Notes: a model not told the origin generated them from the sequence alone. DNA of 64,000 nucleotides from Thermococcus stetteri (GCF_017873335.1 NZ_JAGGKB010000001.1:806001-870000); one strand, 5' to 3'; counted from the stretch's first letter, positions 49,995 through 59,520 are shown. Made by a program: numbers and translations.

Positions 49995-50858
49995 CTAGAG
50001 ATACCCCTTCTCTCCCAGGTACTCCTTCAGCCCTTCCCTCCAGCCCGGCATCCTCAGGCCAAGTTCATGAAGCCTCGCGTTCTTCAGCGCAGAGAACCTC
50101 GGCCTCCTCGCCAGCCTGTTGAGCTCGCTCGATTTTATAGGCTTCACTTCAACGTCCCAGCCCAGGATCTCAAATATCGCTCTGGTGAACTCATACCACG
50201 AGCAGTAGCCCTCGTTGACCATGTGGTAAACGCCCCACTCTGGCCCAATCTCCAGAAACTTCTTCAGAGTTCTGGCGACGTCCATCGTGTAGGTGGGACT
50301 CATGAACTGGTCGTCGACTATCCTCAGCTCTTCCCCGCGCTTTGCCTTCTCGATGACCCACTCAACAAAGTTTCCACCTTTCCCGCTCGCCCCGGCTTTT
50401 CCATAAAGGCTTGCAACCCTGATGATGTAGTGCTTTGGGGAGTAGTTCCTAGTGAGTATCTCGCCGGCGTACTTGCTCGCCCCATAGACGTTTATAGGGT
50501 TGGGAACGTCGACCTCGGTGTAGGGCTCACCTTTCTCTCCGTCAAAAATGTAGTCCGTGCTTATGTAGACGTTGATGGCATCAATCTCACTGGCAACCCT
50601 GGCAACGTTCAGCGCGCCGATGGCATTGACCGCAAAAGCTTTCTCCGGGTAGAGCTCCGCATCGTCAACCCTGACGTAAGCGGCCGTGTTGATTATCACA
50701 TCGGGCTTCAGCCCTCTCAGCACCTTCAGGATCTCGGGAACGGTAACGTCCAAGTCTTTGTGTGTCAAGGGGATAACCTCGAAGAATGGGTCTTTCCCGA
50801 AGACCTCAACCAGGTCCGTCCCCAGCTGGCCGCTGGCCCCGATTATCGCAACTCTCAC
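49995..50858 (-). CDS. rmlD: dTDP-4-dehydrorhamnose reductase
   Basis: 287 residues. The NADPH-binding GASGQLGTDLVEVF opens the Rossmann fold; YISTDYIFDGEKGEPY and YGASKYAGE (YxxxK) follow. It makes the last step to dTDP-L-rhamnose. GTG start with GGTGATG upstream. It is separated from rmlC by a VapBC pair. Confidence 0.95.
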   Translation of the reverse strand: MRVAIIGASGQLGTDLVEVFGKDPFFEVIPLTHKDLDVTVPEILKVLRGLKPDVIINTAAYVRVDDAELYPEKAFAVNAIGALNVARVASEIDAINVYISTDYIFDGEKGEPYTEVDVPNPINVYGASKYAGEILTRNYSPKHYIIRVASLYGKAGASGKGGNFVEWVIEKAKRGEELRIVDDQFMSPTYTMDVARTLKKFLEIGPEWGVYHMVNEGYCSWYEFTRAIFEILGWDVEVKPIKSSELNRLARRPRFSALKNARLHELGLRMPGWREGLKEYLGEKGYL

Positions 50859-51325
50859 GGGACATCACCAATCCTATTTATCTCCTCTGGATCACTGAGA
50901 AGAGATATCCCTTCATTCTCACAGGCATTGGCAAAATCGCTGTCAAACGAAATTAGATATTTGACGTCGTAAAACTTACAGGTTGCGAGAATGAGTGCAT
51001 CATTCGGCAGCAGGCCGTATTTTATCATGTACTCAACGGCAAGGGTTTCAACAGTCCTGTTTATTTCCAGATCAAGGAAAAGTTCAAAAAGCCTTGAGAA
51101 GTCCAGGAGCTCCTCCCTCAGGTTCCTGATAATATTAGGGTTGTGTTTGAGTGTATACGGGCGTTTGCCAGTTAATGCCCTTATGTAAACCATAAGCGCC
51201 TCACTGAACACCATGGTGTTAGAATACAGGACGTCAAACCTCTCCCTTAAGTCGAGGAGGTCAATATTGCCTCCCAGGTGCTCAATTATTACGTTGGTGT
51301 CCACGAAGGCCGTCAGATGGCCCAT
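50855..51325 (-). CDS. VapC-type PIN-domain toxin
   Basis: 156 residues. PIN acidic residues lie in LTAFVDTNVIIEHL, LPNDALILATCK and LISFDSDFANACE. It is an endoribonuclease toxin, paired with the small antitoxin directly upstream (overlap 13 nt). Its 3' end overlaps rmlD by 4 nt, so it has been built into the rhamnose operon. Confidence 0.88.
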   Translation of the reverse strand: MGHLTAFVDTNVIIEHLGGNIDLLDLRERFDVLYSNTMVFSEALMVYIRALTGKRPYTLKHNPNIIRNLREELLDFSRLFELFLDLEINRTVETLAVEYMIKYGLLPNDALILATCKFYDVKYLISFDSDFANACENEGISLLSDPEEINRIGDVP

Positions 51326-51501
51326 TCCTCTTCGACCTCTCTGAGGAGTTTTTTGAGATCCACGTTCTTGAACTTTCCGTGGAGTTTCTGGGCACTGTAC
51401 TCTATAATAACCTCTCTCTCAACGATTCGTTTCAGCCGCTTGAGGTCAATCGTCTTCAGTATCTCGTCAGGGATGTTAAGCTCAATGGCGATTTTTCCCA
51501 T
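51313..51501 (-). CDS. VapB-type antitoxin
   Basis: 62 residues. A short beta strand IAIELNIPDEIL followed by a helical tail (LKRIVEREVIIEY, LKKLLREVEEEW), as in small archaeal VapB-like antitoxins. GAGGGGGCTGG precedes the ATG. It neutralises the PIN toxin downstream. Confidence 0.8.
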   Translation of the reverse strand: MGKIAIELNIPDEILKTIDLKRLKRIVEREVIIEYSAQKLHGKFKNVDLKKLLREVEEEWAI

Positions 51502-51559
51502 ATCCAGCCCCCTCAGTGTATTTTTATCAAAGCGTTATAAAATGTTTGTTGTGGGTGTC

Positions 51560-52117
51560 TCAGAACACCCACCCTCTTTTAATCGCCTCTTTAAGAGTGG
51601 GCCACATTTTATCCTTCTCTGAAACAAGCGGCTCATCAACCGGCCAGTCTATGCCTATCTCCGGGTCGTTCCATATTATTCCGCCCTCATAGTCAGGGGC
51701 ATAGACGTTGTCCACCTTGTAGGCAACCTCGGCGACGTCGCTCAAAACTACGAAGCCGTGGGCAAAGCCTCTTGGAATGTAGAGCTGGTACTTGTTGAAC
51801 TCCGACAAAATGACGCCAACGTACTTCCCGAAGGTTGGTGAATCCTTTCTCAAATCCACTGCAACATCATAGATAACTCCCCTTATACAGCGAACAATCT
51901 TTGCCTGTGCATATGGCTCCCTCTGGAAGTGTAAACCCCTAAGAACGCCATATTTGGATTTTGAGTGGTTATCCTGCACGAAATCTCCCTTTATCCCAGC
52001 CTTTTCAAAGTCTGGCTTCTTGTAGGTCTCCATGAAGAAGCCCCTCTCATCTTCGAACACCTTGGGCTTTATCAAGGTAACATCAGGGATTTCCAGCCTT
52101 TCAAACTCAAAAGGCAT
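51560..52117 (-). CDS. rmlC: dTDP-4-dehydrorhamnose 3,5-epimerase
   Basis: 185 residues from ATG 52117 (GAGGTGG 6-12 nt upstream). Cupin signature FFMETYKKPDFEKAG, then GLHFQREPYAQAKIVRCIRG with the catalytic His, and YIPRGFAHGFVVLSD. It epimerises C3 and C5 of the 4-keto-6-deoxyglucose nucleotide. Second to last biosynthetic step of the operon. Confidence 0.95.
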   Translation of the reverse strand: MPFEFERLEIPDVTLIKPKVFEDERGFFMETYKKPDFEKAGIKGDFVQDNHSKSKYGVLRGLHFQREPYAQAKIVRCIRGVIYDVAVDLRKDSPTFGKYVGVILSEFNKYQLYIPRGFAHGFVVLSDVAEVAYKVDNVYAPDYEGGIIWNDPEIGIDWPVDEPLVSEKDKMWPTLKEAIKRGWVF

Positions 52118-52119
52118 TG

Positions 52120-53124
52120 TTACCACCTCAATTTCCATGGCGTTGGATGAAGAACTTTTTCATCAACTAATGGCCTCCACCACCATTCGTTCTCAAGGTA
52201 CCACTCGACTGTTTTCTTGATTCCTTCCTCAAAGCTGTGCTTCGGCCTCCACTTGAGATCACGCGTTATCTTCCAGGAGTCGAGTGAATAGCGGAGGTCG
52301 TGGCCGGGTCTGTCCTCGACGAACTCGATAAGGCCTTCATCTTTCTCCATAATCCTGAGGATGGTTTTAACGACCTCGATGTTGGTCTTTTCCTCGCCAG
52401 CGGAGATGTTGTAGATCTCCCTTGGCTCCCCTTTGAGCAGAACGGCCTCAATTGCCCTCACGTGGTCCTCGACGTAGAGCCAGTCCCTCACGTTCTGACC
52501 GGTGCCATAGATTGGAATCTTAAGCCCCATGCTTGCCCTTATTATCGTCTTTGGGATGAGCTTCTCTGGGAACTGGTACGGGCCGTAGTTGTTCGTGCAC
52601 CTCGTTATGGAGGCGTTGAGGTTGTAGGTTCTCGCCCACCCCAGAACGAGTGCGTCGCTCGCCGCCTTTGTTGCCGAGTATGGAGAAGAGGGCATGAGGC
52701 GGTCGTTTTCCGTGAAGGATCCTTTGAGGATATCCCCATAGACCTCATCCGTGCTGATGTGGACAAACCTGACCTTGGGGTTTTCTCTCCTGGTCGCCTC
52801 CAGAAGGGCGTATGTCCCGATGACGTTGCTCCTAAGGAAGCCCTCAGGGCTTGAGATGCTCCTGTCCACGTGGCTTTCAGCGGCAAAGTTCACAACCGCG
52901 TCAACCTTCTTCACGAGCTCCTTAACTAGCTCGAAGTCTGATATATCTCCTTTAACAAATGTGTGGCGCGGATCGTCCTTGAAATCCTTGAGGTTATCAG
53001 GATTGGAGCCGTAGCCGAGCTTGTCGAGGTTTATCACTTCCCAGTCGGGGTGCTTTTCCAGGATGTAGCGGATAAAGTTGCTCCCTATGAAGCCCATTCC
53101 GCCGGTTACCAAAAGCTTCATCAT
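52120..53124 (-). CDS. rmlB: dTDP-glucose 4,6-dehydratase
   Basis: 334 residues. GGMGFIGSNFIRYIL binds NAD, HISTDEVYGD carries the active-site TDE, and YSATKAASD the YxxxK. It converts dTDP-glucose to the 4-keto-6-deoxy sugar. Directly between rmlA and rmlC with minimal spacing. Confidence 0.96.
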   Translation of the reverse strand: MMKLLVTGGMGFIGSNFIRYILEKHPDWEVINLDKLGYGSNPDNLKDFKDDPRHTFVKGDISDFELVKELVKKVDAVVNFAAESHVDRSISSPEGFLRSNVIGTYALLEATRRENPKVRFVHISTDEVYGDILKGSFTENDRLMPSSPYSATKAASDALVLGWARTYNLNASITRCTNNYGPYQFPEKLIPKTIIRASMGLKIPIYGTGQNVRDWLYVEDHVRAIEAVLLKGEPREIYNISAGEEKTNIEVVKTILRIMEKDEGLIEFVEDRPGHDLRYSLDSWKITRDLKWRPKHSFEEGIKKTVEWYLENEWWWRPLVDEKVLHPTPWKLRW

Positions 53125-53130
53125 TCCACC

Positions 53131-54189
53131 TCACAGTATAAGCCTTGAGTTGTCGCCGATGACCAGCTTTCTGCCGAACGGATGGGAGGTACCGTTTATT
53201 ATCTTCACCCCTCTTCCAATGAGGCTCTCAACTATCCTGCCGGCGTTCCTTATCTCACAGCCCTCCAAAATAACGGAATCCTCGATCTCGGTGTTTTCAA
53301 TGACGACGTTGTCGCCGATGCTCGTGTAGGGACCGATGTAGGAGTTCATTATCCTGACGTTCTTCCCGATGACCACAGGGCCCTTTATGACCGTGCTCTC
53401 GTCTATCTCACTTCCCTCGCCGATGACAACCCTCCCGTGGATACGCGCGTTGGTGTGTATCCGGATGTCGGTCTTAATATCGTCCAGGATGAGCCTGTTG
53501 GCGTCCAGTATGTCCTCCGGCTTTCCAGTGTCCTTCCACCAGTTCTGGACCTTCGTCCACCCGACTTTGTAACCGTGGTCGATGAGCCACTGTATGGCAT
53601 CGGTAATCTCAAGCTCGTTCCTCCATGAGGGCTTTATGTGCTTTACGGCCTCGTGGATAATCGGCTTGAAGAAATATATGCCGACCAATGCTAAATTGCT
53701 CGGAGGGACTTTGGGCTTTTCAATAAGGCGTTTAATTGTCTTGCCGTCCTCGCTCAGCTCTGCAACTCCGAACTGCTGTGGATTGGGGACCTCTTGTAGG
53801 AGTATGCTCGCATCAAAGTCGCTCTCCTCGAAGTGCTTTTTGTGCTCCACTATTCCCTCGCGGAGGATGTTGTCGCCGAGGTACATGACGAAGTTCTCCT
53901 CACCTAAGAACTCTCTCGCAACGAGGATTGCGTGGGCTAAGCCCTTAGGATAGCCTTGATAGATGAACTCAATGTTCGCGTCCCATTCCCTGCTTAGGAC
54001 AGTCTCTTTAACCTGCTCCGCGTTGGGCCCAACTATGATTCCAATATCGTGAATCCCCGCCTCGATGACGTCTTCAATAGCGTAAAACAAAACGGGCTTG
54101 TTTGCCACGGGAATAAGCTGCTTCTGCTGGGAATAAGTCAATGGCCTCAATCTCGTTCCGTGGCCGCCCGACAAAATGAGTGCCTTCAT
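53131..54189 (-). CDS. rmlA: Glucose-1-phosphate thymidylyltransferase with C-terminal beta-helix
   Basis: 352 residues, the long archaeal/actinobacterial form. SGGHGTRLRPLTYSQQKQLIPVANKPV is the nucleotidyltransferase start, and LGDNILREG the metal region. A C-terminal left-handed beta-helix of hexapeptide repeats (VVIGEGSEIDEST, GPVVIGKNVRI) follows. It makes dTDP-glucose from glucose-1-phosphate and dTTP. First gene of the rml operon; GGAGG before the ATG. Confidence 0.95.
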   Translation of the reverse strand: MKALILSGGHGTRLRPLTYSQQKQLIPVANKPVLFYAIEDVIEAGIHDIGIIVGPNAEQVKETVLSREWDANIEFIYQGYPKGLAHAILVAREFLGEENFVMYLGDNILREGIVEHKKHFEESDFDASILLQEVPNPQQFGVAELSEDGKTIKRLIEKPKVPPSNLALVGIYFFKPIIHEAVKHIKPSWRNELEITDAIQWLIDHGYKVGWTKVQNWWKDTGKPEDILDANRLILDDIKTDIRIHTNARIHGRVVIGEGSEIDESTVIKGPVVIGKNVRIMNSYIGPYTSIGDNVVIENTEIEDSVILEGCEIRNAGRIVESLIGRGVKIINGTSHPFGRKLVIGDNSRLIL

Positions 54190-54364
54190 GATCCTCCACC
54201 GCTGTCAATACTATCCTAGAAAATAAAAACCTATTGGGCCAGCGAGGAGGACATTGCCGGCACCTGTTGGAGGAGAAATTATGGTTCAGTGTAACGGGCG
54301 TGAATCTTGGAATACATAAAATGGGCACTTATAACCCCCAAATACAAGAGCGGGCTTTAAATGC

Positions 54365-55126
54365 TTAACCTCCAAAGAGCACAAGAACTCCAATGATTAG
54401 AATTACCACGTTAATCAGCTTCTTCAGCTTCTCCTTTTCGACCCTGCTGTTGACGTGAGTGCCCAGGTAGACCCCCGGTAGGGTGCCGGCTATGAGGAGA
54501 GCGGCCAGGGAGTAGTCAACGTTTCCAAGGCTGGCGTAGTTCAGGAAGCTGAGCACCGATAATCCAAGCCCATAGGTTATCGAAACTCCCACGACCTCCC
54601 TTGGGTTAACCCTGGCAACGTTCATGAGGGCGAAGCTGACTATAACCCCCGCACCAACCGAAGTGAACTGAACGGTCAGCCCCACTATGAAGCCGAGGAG
54701 GTACACGTAGGTCCATCTCGGCCTTATCGGAATGTTAAGTTCTCCCTTGAGGAGACTGAGCACTGCACTCAGTACCAGTATCAGCCCCAGGAGAAGGGTG
54801 AGGCTCTCGTTGATGGCATCTCTTTCCACGAACCTGAGGACGACTCCCCCGAGTGCTACCGCGGGTAAACTGCCCACGAGGAGCCTCAGTGCGATGTCGT
54901 ACCTCACCTTCCCCCTCCTCTGGTGGAAGAGAACACCAAAAATCTTCGTCACCGTTGCGTAGAGCAGGTCCGTGCCAACGGCGACGAGGGGCTCCACGCC
55001 CAGAAATATCAGGGAGGGCGTCATCAAAGCGCCGCCGCCGACCCCGGTGAGACCGACGAGGAAGCCAACCAAAAGGCCGAGTGCGATGAAGGTCAGCTCC
55101 AATGCCCTCCCCCATTTGAGCATCAA
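54365..55126 (-). CDS. TauE/SafE-family permease
   Basis: 253 residues with eight helices in two repeats. VGFLVGLTGVGGGALMTPSLIFLGV and FIVGLTVQFTSVGAGVIVSFAL are the paired family motifs. It overlaps the end of cysC by 4 nt, so it probably transports sulfate, sulfite or another sulfur anion for this pathway. Confidence 0.88.
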   Translation of the reverse strand: MMLKWGRALELTFIALGLLVGFLVGLTGVGGGALMTPSLIFLGVEPLVAVGTDLLYATVTKIFGVLFHQRRGKVRYDIALRLLVGSLPAVALGGVVLRFVERDAINESLTLLLGLILVLSAVLSLLKGELNIPIRPRWTYVYLLGFIVGLTVQFTSVGAGVIVSFALMNVARVNPREVVGVSITYGLGLSVLSFLNYASLGNVDYSLAALLIAGTLPGVYLGTHVNSRVEKEKLKKLINVVILIIGVLVLFGG

Positions 55127-55668
55127 GGCAGGTAGCCCATCTCGCGGGCCTTCCGGATCACGGCCTCTACCTCTTCCTCGGGCGTCATCTTTGAGGAGTC
55201 AACTTTCACTTCCGGGTTCTCTGGCTCCTCGTAGACCCCGTCGTAGCCCGTCAATCCTTTTATTTCACCCCTGAGGGCCTTTGCGTAGAGCCCCTTGGGG
55301 TCGCGCTGGATTCTGACCTCAAGGGGAGCGTAAACATAAACCTCGATGAAGTCTCCTATCTCTTTCCGTGCGTACTCCCTGACTGCTCTGTAGGGCGAGA
55401 TCAGCGAAACTATCGCTATGACGCCGTTCCTGCTGAGGAGCTTGGCCATGTGGATTACAACCCTGTTGTGCATCTCCCTCGCTTCCTTTGAAAAGCCGAG
55501 TTCCGGATAGAGGGTCTTCCTTATGGTATCGCCATCGAGTATCTCGACTCGGTAGCCCATCTCCCTGAGCTTCCTGGCGAGCTTAACGGCCAGAGTCGTC
55601 TTCCCGGCCCCACTGGGCCCGGTGAGCCAGATTGTGAAGCCCCTTTCGAGGTTTTTGAGGTCGGTCAT
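55123..55668 (-). CDS. cysC: Adenylylsulfate (APS) kinase
   Basis: 181 residues from ATG 55668 (GGAGGGAGC upstream). Walker A is GPSGAGKTT; LDGDTIRKTLYPELGFS and NRVVIHMAKLLSRNGVIAI are the APS-binding motifs, and YVYAPLEVRIQRDPKGLYAKA the lid. It phosphorylates APS to PAPS, the donor for sulfotransferases. Catalytic residues all present. Confidence 0.93.
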   Translation of the reverse strand: MTDLKNLERGFTIWLTGPSGAGKTTLAVKLARKLREMGYRVEILDGDTIRKTLYPELGFSKEAREMHNRVVIHMAKLLSRNGVIAIVSLISPYRAVREYARKEIGDFIEVYVYAPLEVRIQRDPKGLYAKALRGEIKGLTGYDGVYEEPENPEVKVDSSKMTPEEEVEAVIRKAREMGYLP

Positions 55669-55722
55669 TTCAGCTCCCTCCGGTTTCATTGGTCTGATTT
55701 GGGTTAAAGGAAAGACAAGAAG

Positions 55723-57123
55723 TCAGAGGATGCTCCTCCCGTGCATCTCTTTCAGAGGTTCCTCTATCCCGAAGAGCCGCAGTATCGTCGGAGTGAAGTC
55801 GTAGATTGTCAGCTGCGTTGCCTTGCTCTCGTCGAAGCCCGGCAGGTACATGGAGAACACTCCGAACTCGGAGTGGTTGGCGTCATCCGGCCCTGTGTCG
55901 TTTTCCGGTAGATAATTGCTCGGGTGGCCGACGGTTCCTGCCGCGCGCCAGTTGAGGTTGTCGAAGTAGACCATTATGTCTGGCTTGCTGCCCTTTGCCA
56001 CGGGGTATATCTCCTCCGGGTAGAATACTTTTGTGTCCCACTTCTCGCCGTTCGGCCCGCGGATTGCCTTTATCTGCTCCGCCACCTCGTCCCTTACTTT
56101 GTCGAACTTCGAGAGAGGTACCTTCCCTTCTTTCTCCCTGCCGAGGACGTTCAGGAAGACGCGGGAGTAGTAGCCGCCCCAGCCCCAGGCGGTGGTTTCC
56201 TTCCAGTCGACGTCGAGGCTCTCGAAGCGCTTGACTTTTCCATCGTGCAGAACCTCCGGGTTCCTGACCTTCAGAAGGCCCTCCTCAGCCAGCCACTGGT
56301 TGACCGCGAAGTTGCCGTGCATCGCCTTTATGCCGTGGTCGGAAACTATGAAGACGGCCGTCTCGTCAAAATCGATGAGTTTGAGGGTCTCTCCGATTTC
56401 CCTGTCGAGGAGCCTGTAGTAGTCCGGAATGACGCTCTCGTACTTGTTGCCTTTTCCGGGGTAGAGGTGGTGGTTTTCATCAAAGTAGCGCCAGAATGCG
56501 TGGTGGAGCCTGTCCAGGCCTATCTCAACGAAGTGGAAGTAGTCCCACTCCTTCTCCTGGAGGAGGTACCTTATCACCTCGAACCTCTTCTCCGTCATCT
56601 CCCAGATGCCTTCCTTGACCTCGTCTTTGGCCTCTCTCCTGAAGGGGACGTCGAAGATGTACTCGCCGACCAGGCGCTCGATTTCTCCCTTCAGCTCCTT
56701 CGGGTATGTGTAGTCCACGCTGGCATCGGGGGTTATGAAGCAGCTGACGAGGTGGCCTTTGATCGGCTTCGGCGGGTAGGTCGGCGGGACGCCTACTATC
56801 ACCGACTTCTTGCTCCTCTCCCCGAGGTAGTCCCACACAGTTGGCTCCTTCACCTTCCTGCTGTGGGCTATCCAGTAGTCGGTGTAGCTGTAGCCGGTTC
56901 TATGCCTGAAGCCATAGAGTCCGAGCTCGCCCGGGGTCTTTCCCGTTACCATAACCATCCACATCGGGATGGTTATTGCCGGAATCCCGGTCTGCATCGG
57001 GCCATGGACGGACCTTTCAAGGAGCTTCTTAACATGGGGCATGTCGTCGATGAAGCGGTTGAACAGGAGTTCCGGTGGAGCGGAATCGAGGCCTATGACG
57101 AAAACCTTCTTGGTCTCGGCCAT
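55723..57123 (-). CDS. AlkP-superfamily phosphodiesterase/nucleotide pyrophosphatase
   Basis: 466 residues. FVIGLDSAPPELLFNRF and AITIPMWMVMVTGKTPGE hold the metal-binding Asp and nucleophile region, HFVEIGLDRLHHAFW and VSDHGIKAMHG the further metal ligands. Paralogue of the enzyme at 31961-33550. In this cluster it might act on APS/PAPS-type anhydrides or on a sulfated product; that is inference. AAGGAGGG precedes the ATG. Confidence 0.87.
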   Translation of the reverse strand: MAETKKVFVIGLDSAPPELLFNRFIDDMPHVKKLLERSVHGPMQTGIPAITIPMWMVMVTGKTPGELGLYGFRHRTGYSYTDYWIAHSRKVKEPTVWDYLGERSKKSVIVGVPPTYPPKPIKGHLVSCFITPDASVDYTYPKELKGEIERLVGEYIFDVPFRREAKDEVKEGIWEMTEKRFEVIRYLLQEKEWDYFHFVEIGLDRLHHAFWRYFDENHHLYPGKGNKYESVIPDYYRLLDREIGETLKLIDFDETAVFIVSDHGIKAMHGNFAVNQWLAEEGLLKVRNPEVLHDGKVKRFESLDVDWKETTAWGWGGYYSRVFLNVLGREKEGKVPLSKFDKVRDEVAEQIKAIRGPNGEKWDTKVFYPEEIYPVAKGSKPDIMVYFDNLNWRAAGTVGHPSNYLPENDTGPDDANHSEFGVFSMYLPGFDESKATQLTIYDFTPTILRLFGIEEPLKEMHGRSIL

Positions 57124-57157
57124 TCCCTCCTTAACCTTTTTTCAAACTCCATTCTCC

Positions 57158-58100
57158 TCACCTCAGGTATTCCTCAATGATCGCTATTACATCCTCAATT
57201 TTATCCCTCTCACAGACGCAGCCGAGCACTTCCCTCTTGCCGCCGGCGTTGGTGCCGAGGGCTTTAACCCTGGCGATGACCTCGGCCATGTCTATCCTCT
57301 CCGCTTCCTCGCTGGAAATCCTGAAGTAAAGCTGCGCCTTTCCGTGGAAGTTCCCGTTGATGACCACCGCGCCCCTGTGGTTCATCTCCCAGACGAGCTT
57401 CCTCGCGACCTTGGAGATTATGTTGAACGGACTTTCGAACTCAACGAAGGCAAAGCCGTTCTTCTCCTCGACGCTCGAAACGGCGCTCTCTATCGCTTCT
57501 CTTATGGCTTCTGCCTTCCTGACCCACGGGCCGTATTCAAGGAGGTCCTTGACCTCGTTTTCGAGGAGAACCCTAACGGCTTCCTCAACGGCTTCCCTCT
57601 CCATCGCGATGTAGTTGGAGTCAATTAGTTCAACCAGCCTTAAGGCTTCCGCCCGCGAGAGGTTCACCTTCCGGAGGAGTTCGTTGACGGTCTCTATTTC
57701 AAATGCCTTCTCGCCGATGTCGCCGACGACTCCAAGGGCGCTCCAAGCGTTCCATATCCCGAAGTGCTCCGAGAGGACGAGCGAGTTCGAGGGGTAGTAC
57801 TCTCCCTTGAGGGAGGGGTTTTACCTGCTCGACCAGCGGGTTGTTGATCTTCGGCTGGGTGTGGTGATCCACGAAGAGCGTCGGGACTTTGACCTTCTCG
57901 ACCTCGTGGGGAACGTTGAAGTCGAGGACGTAGAGCCTTTCCGCATTTTTTACCGCTGCCCGGATCCTCTCGTCGAAGCGGAACTCCCCAATAGGTGCCG
58001 TCATGTTTGTGAATTCCTCAAGGTTCAGCGCTCTGATCAGAAGTGCCGCGGATGTTATCCCGTCCGTGTCCCAGTGGTGGATGATAAGGGGCATGCTCAT
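57158..58100 (-). pseudogene. DHH-family phosphoesterase, frameshifted
   Basis: The first part (to about 57815) has IIHHWDTDGITSAALLI and TLFVDHHTQPKI, the DHH-superfamily metal motifs; the rest continues in another frame with EYYPSNSLVLSEHFGIWNAWSALGVVGDIGEKA. One extra C in the CCCC run at 57815-57818 explains the shift; removing it gives one protein of about 313 residues. By position it may have been the 3'-phosphoadenosine-5'-phosphate phosphatase or a nanoRNase. Start ATG 58100 or 58094 with GGAGGA upstream. Confidence 0.8.
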
Positions 58101-58113
58101 TCCTCCTAGAATG

Positions 58114-58557
58114 TCAGTTCCTCTCTCCAAGGAACCTCTCTATTTCTTGGAGCTCTTCAGGAAGATAAAATGCCTTAATACCGTACTTTCGAGCACTCTC
58201 CACCTGGAATCTGTCGCTTGAAATTAGGATGCCTCTTCGGGAGTGGGCAACACTTATGTAAAGGGAATCTATTGCTCTACAGCCGGTTTTGAGGGCAATT
58301 TCAAAAGAGATCTCCCTGAGCTTGCAGGTGTCTACAGTTTCTATCTTTTCCACAATTAGTTCGTATAATCTCATGGCCTCCTCACGAGGCATCCTTCGAA
58401 CCAGTTGCCCAATGAGTTCTACTTTGAAAATGTCGGGTTCGGCAATGGTAATTCCCCTATCTTGGACGAGCCGAAATAACTTTTTGGCTAGCTCTGTTCT
58501 CTTTGTGTCGTATTCGAACAGTGCGTCTATGAACACAGAGGTGTCAATTACTATCAT
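58114..58557 (-). CDS. PIN-domain toxin
   Basis: 147 residues. [34 protein letters not shown] and [10 protein letters not shown] bear the PIN catalytic acids. It partners the DUF104-type antitoxin directly upstream with a 4-nt overlap. A second toxin-antitoxin pair inserted in a metabolic operon here. Confidence 0.87.
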   Translation of the reverse strand: MIVIDTSVFIDALFEYDTKRTELAKKLFRLVQDRGITIAEPDIFKVELIGQLVRRMPREEAMRLYELIVEKIETVDTCKLREISFEIALKTGCRAIDSLYISVAHSRRGILISSDRFQVESARKYGIKAFYLPEELQEIERFLGERN

Positions 58558-58733
58558 CGCCGTTCCTCCAGGAATTCCTTGAGTGCATCCTTCTCCACTT
58601 TTCTACTGAAGTTTTCGATGATATCGGCTATCCCTACTTCAACGATAACTTTGGCATGTGTGCCCTCTTTGAATCGAACCTTCTTTAAGGGCTTAAAGAC
58701 GCCGTTCTCATAAACGACCTCAATCTCCTCCAT
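58554..58733 (-). CDS. DUF104-family antitoxin
   Basis: 59 residues from ATG 58733 (GGTGATC upstream). [24 protein letters not shown] is the characteristic DUF104/AF2212 beta-hairpin start, followed by a helical tail that should bind the PIN toxin. It follows the sat relic by about 50 bp. Confidence 0.87.
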   Translation of the reverse strand: MEEIEVVYENGVFKPLKKVRFKEGTHAKVIVEVGIADIIENFSRKVEKDALKEFLEERR

Positions 58734-58780
58734 AGGATCACCATGAGAAATTAGTGTAAAGAGAAGATATAACCCTTTGC

Positions 58781-59371
58781 TCATTCCACAAACGGGTTCT
58801 CAAAGCTCCTGATGACCTCGTAGACTTCAGGTCTCATCATGTACTCGGGCGGCTGCTCGCCGGCCATTATCATCTTCCTGAGCTTCGTGCCGCTTATGTG
58901 GACGTGGAACTCTTTGTCGTGCGGGCATATCTTGGCGTTCACCATTCCGCCGCACTTTTTACAGTAGAAGGCCTCCCTGATGAACATCGGCGTTATCCCA
59001 AGGTCAGGGAAGTTGTCGAACATGTCCCATGCCTCGTAGGGGCCGTAGTAGTCCCCGACGCCTGCGTGGTCTCTACCGACGATGAAGTGTGTAGCCCCGA
59101 AGTTCTTCCTCATGATGGCGTGGTGGATGGCCTCCCTGGGACCGGCGTACCTCATCTCATAGCGGACTGTCGCGAGCGTTGCGGCGTCCTTTGGATAGTA
59201 GTGCTCAAAGAGGACTTCGTAAGCCCTGATTATGACCTCGTCCCTGTAGTCGCCCCTCTTCTTCTTTCCCAGAACCGGGTTGATGAAGAGGCCGTCGACG
59301 AAGGTGAGGGCGGCTTTCTGCACGTACTCGTGGCCGAGGTGGGGAACGTTCCTCGTTTGAAAAGCTACCTT
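58781..59371 (-). pseudogene. sat: Sulfate adenylyltransferase, C-terminal half only
   Basis: About 196 codons from KVAFQTRNVPHLGHEYVQKAAL, with the active-site QTRN and GRDHAGVGDYYGPYEA, and a zinc-site CKKCGGMVNAKICPH. Full-length Sat has about 380 residues; the N-terminal PUA-like domain is missing and a TAG precedes the first codon in frame. The missing part was replaced by an oxidoreductase fragment at 59372. A GTG at 59323 exists but a half protein is unlikely to work. Confidence 0.85.
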
Positions 59372-59520
59372 CTAAGGCTTTTATAGCAACTTTCAACGCA
59401 TGCAGTCCCTCTTCACCAGAAACCAAAGGTTTGACTCCTTTCTCAATGCACTCAACGAAATGCTCAAGTTCATTCCTTAGAGGTTCACTGAAGTCTACCT
59501 TTGCTTCCTTGATCCACTCT
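59372..59520 (-). pseudogene. C-terminal fragment of a Gfo/Idh/MocA oxidoreductase (WlbA-like)
   Basis: About 50 codons: WIKEAKVDFSEPLRNELEHF followed by CIEKGVKPLVSGEEGLHALKVAIKALE. This matches the C-terminal part of UDP-GlcNAcA 3-dehydrogenase type proteins. Both ends are fused to other genes (sat at 59371, aminotransferase near 59520), so it is a leftover of a deletion. Confidence 0.65.

Noticed and set aside
55924-57180. 418-codon plus-strand frame opposite the AlkP-family gene
   Set aside because: Antisense composition (many Val, Leu, His, Glu without domain pattern) over a gene with intact metal-binding motifs.
58781-59323. Treating the sat C-terminal half from GTG 59323 as a normal short gene
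   Set aside because: The family's catalytic QTRN motif is upstream of that start and the whole N-terminal domain is absent, so it is better described as a relic.
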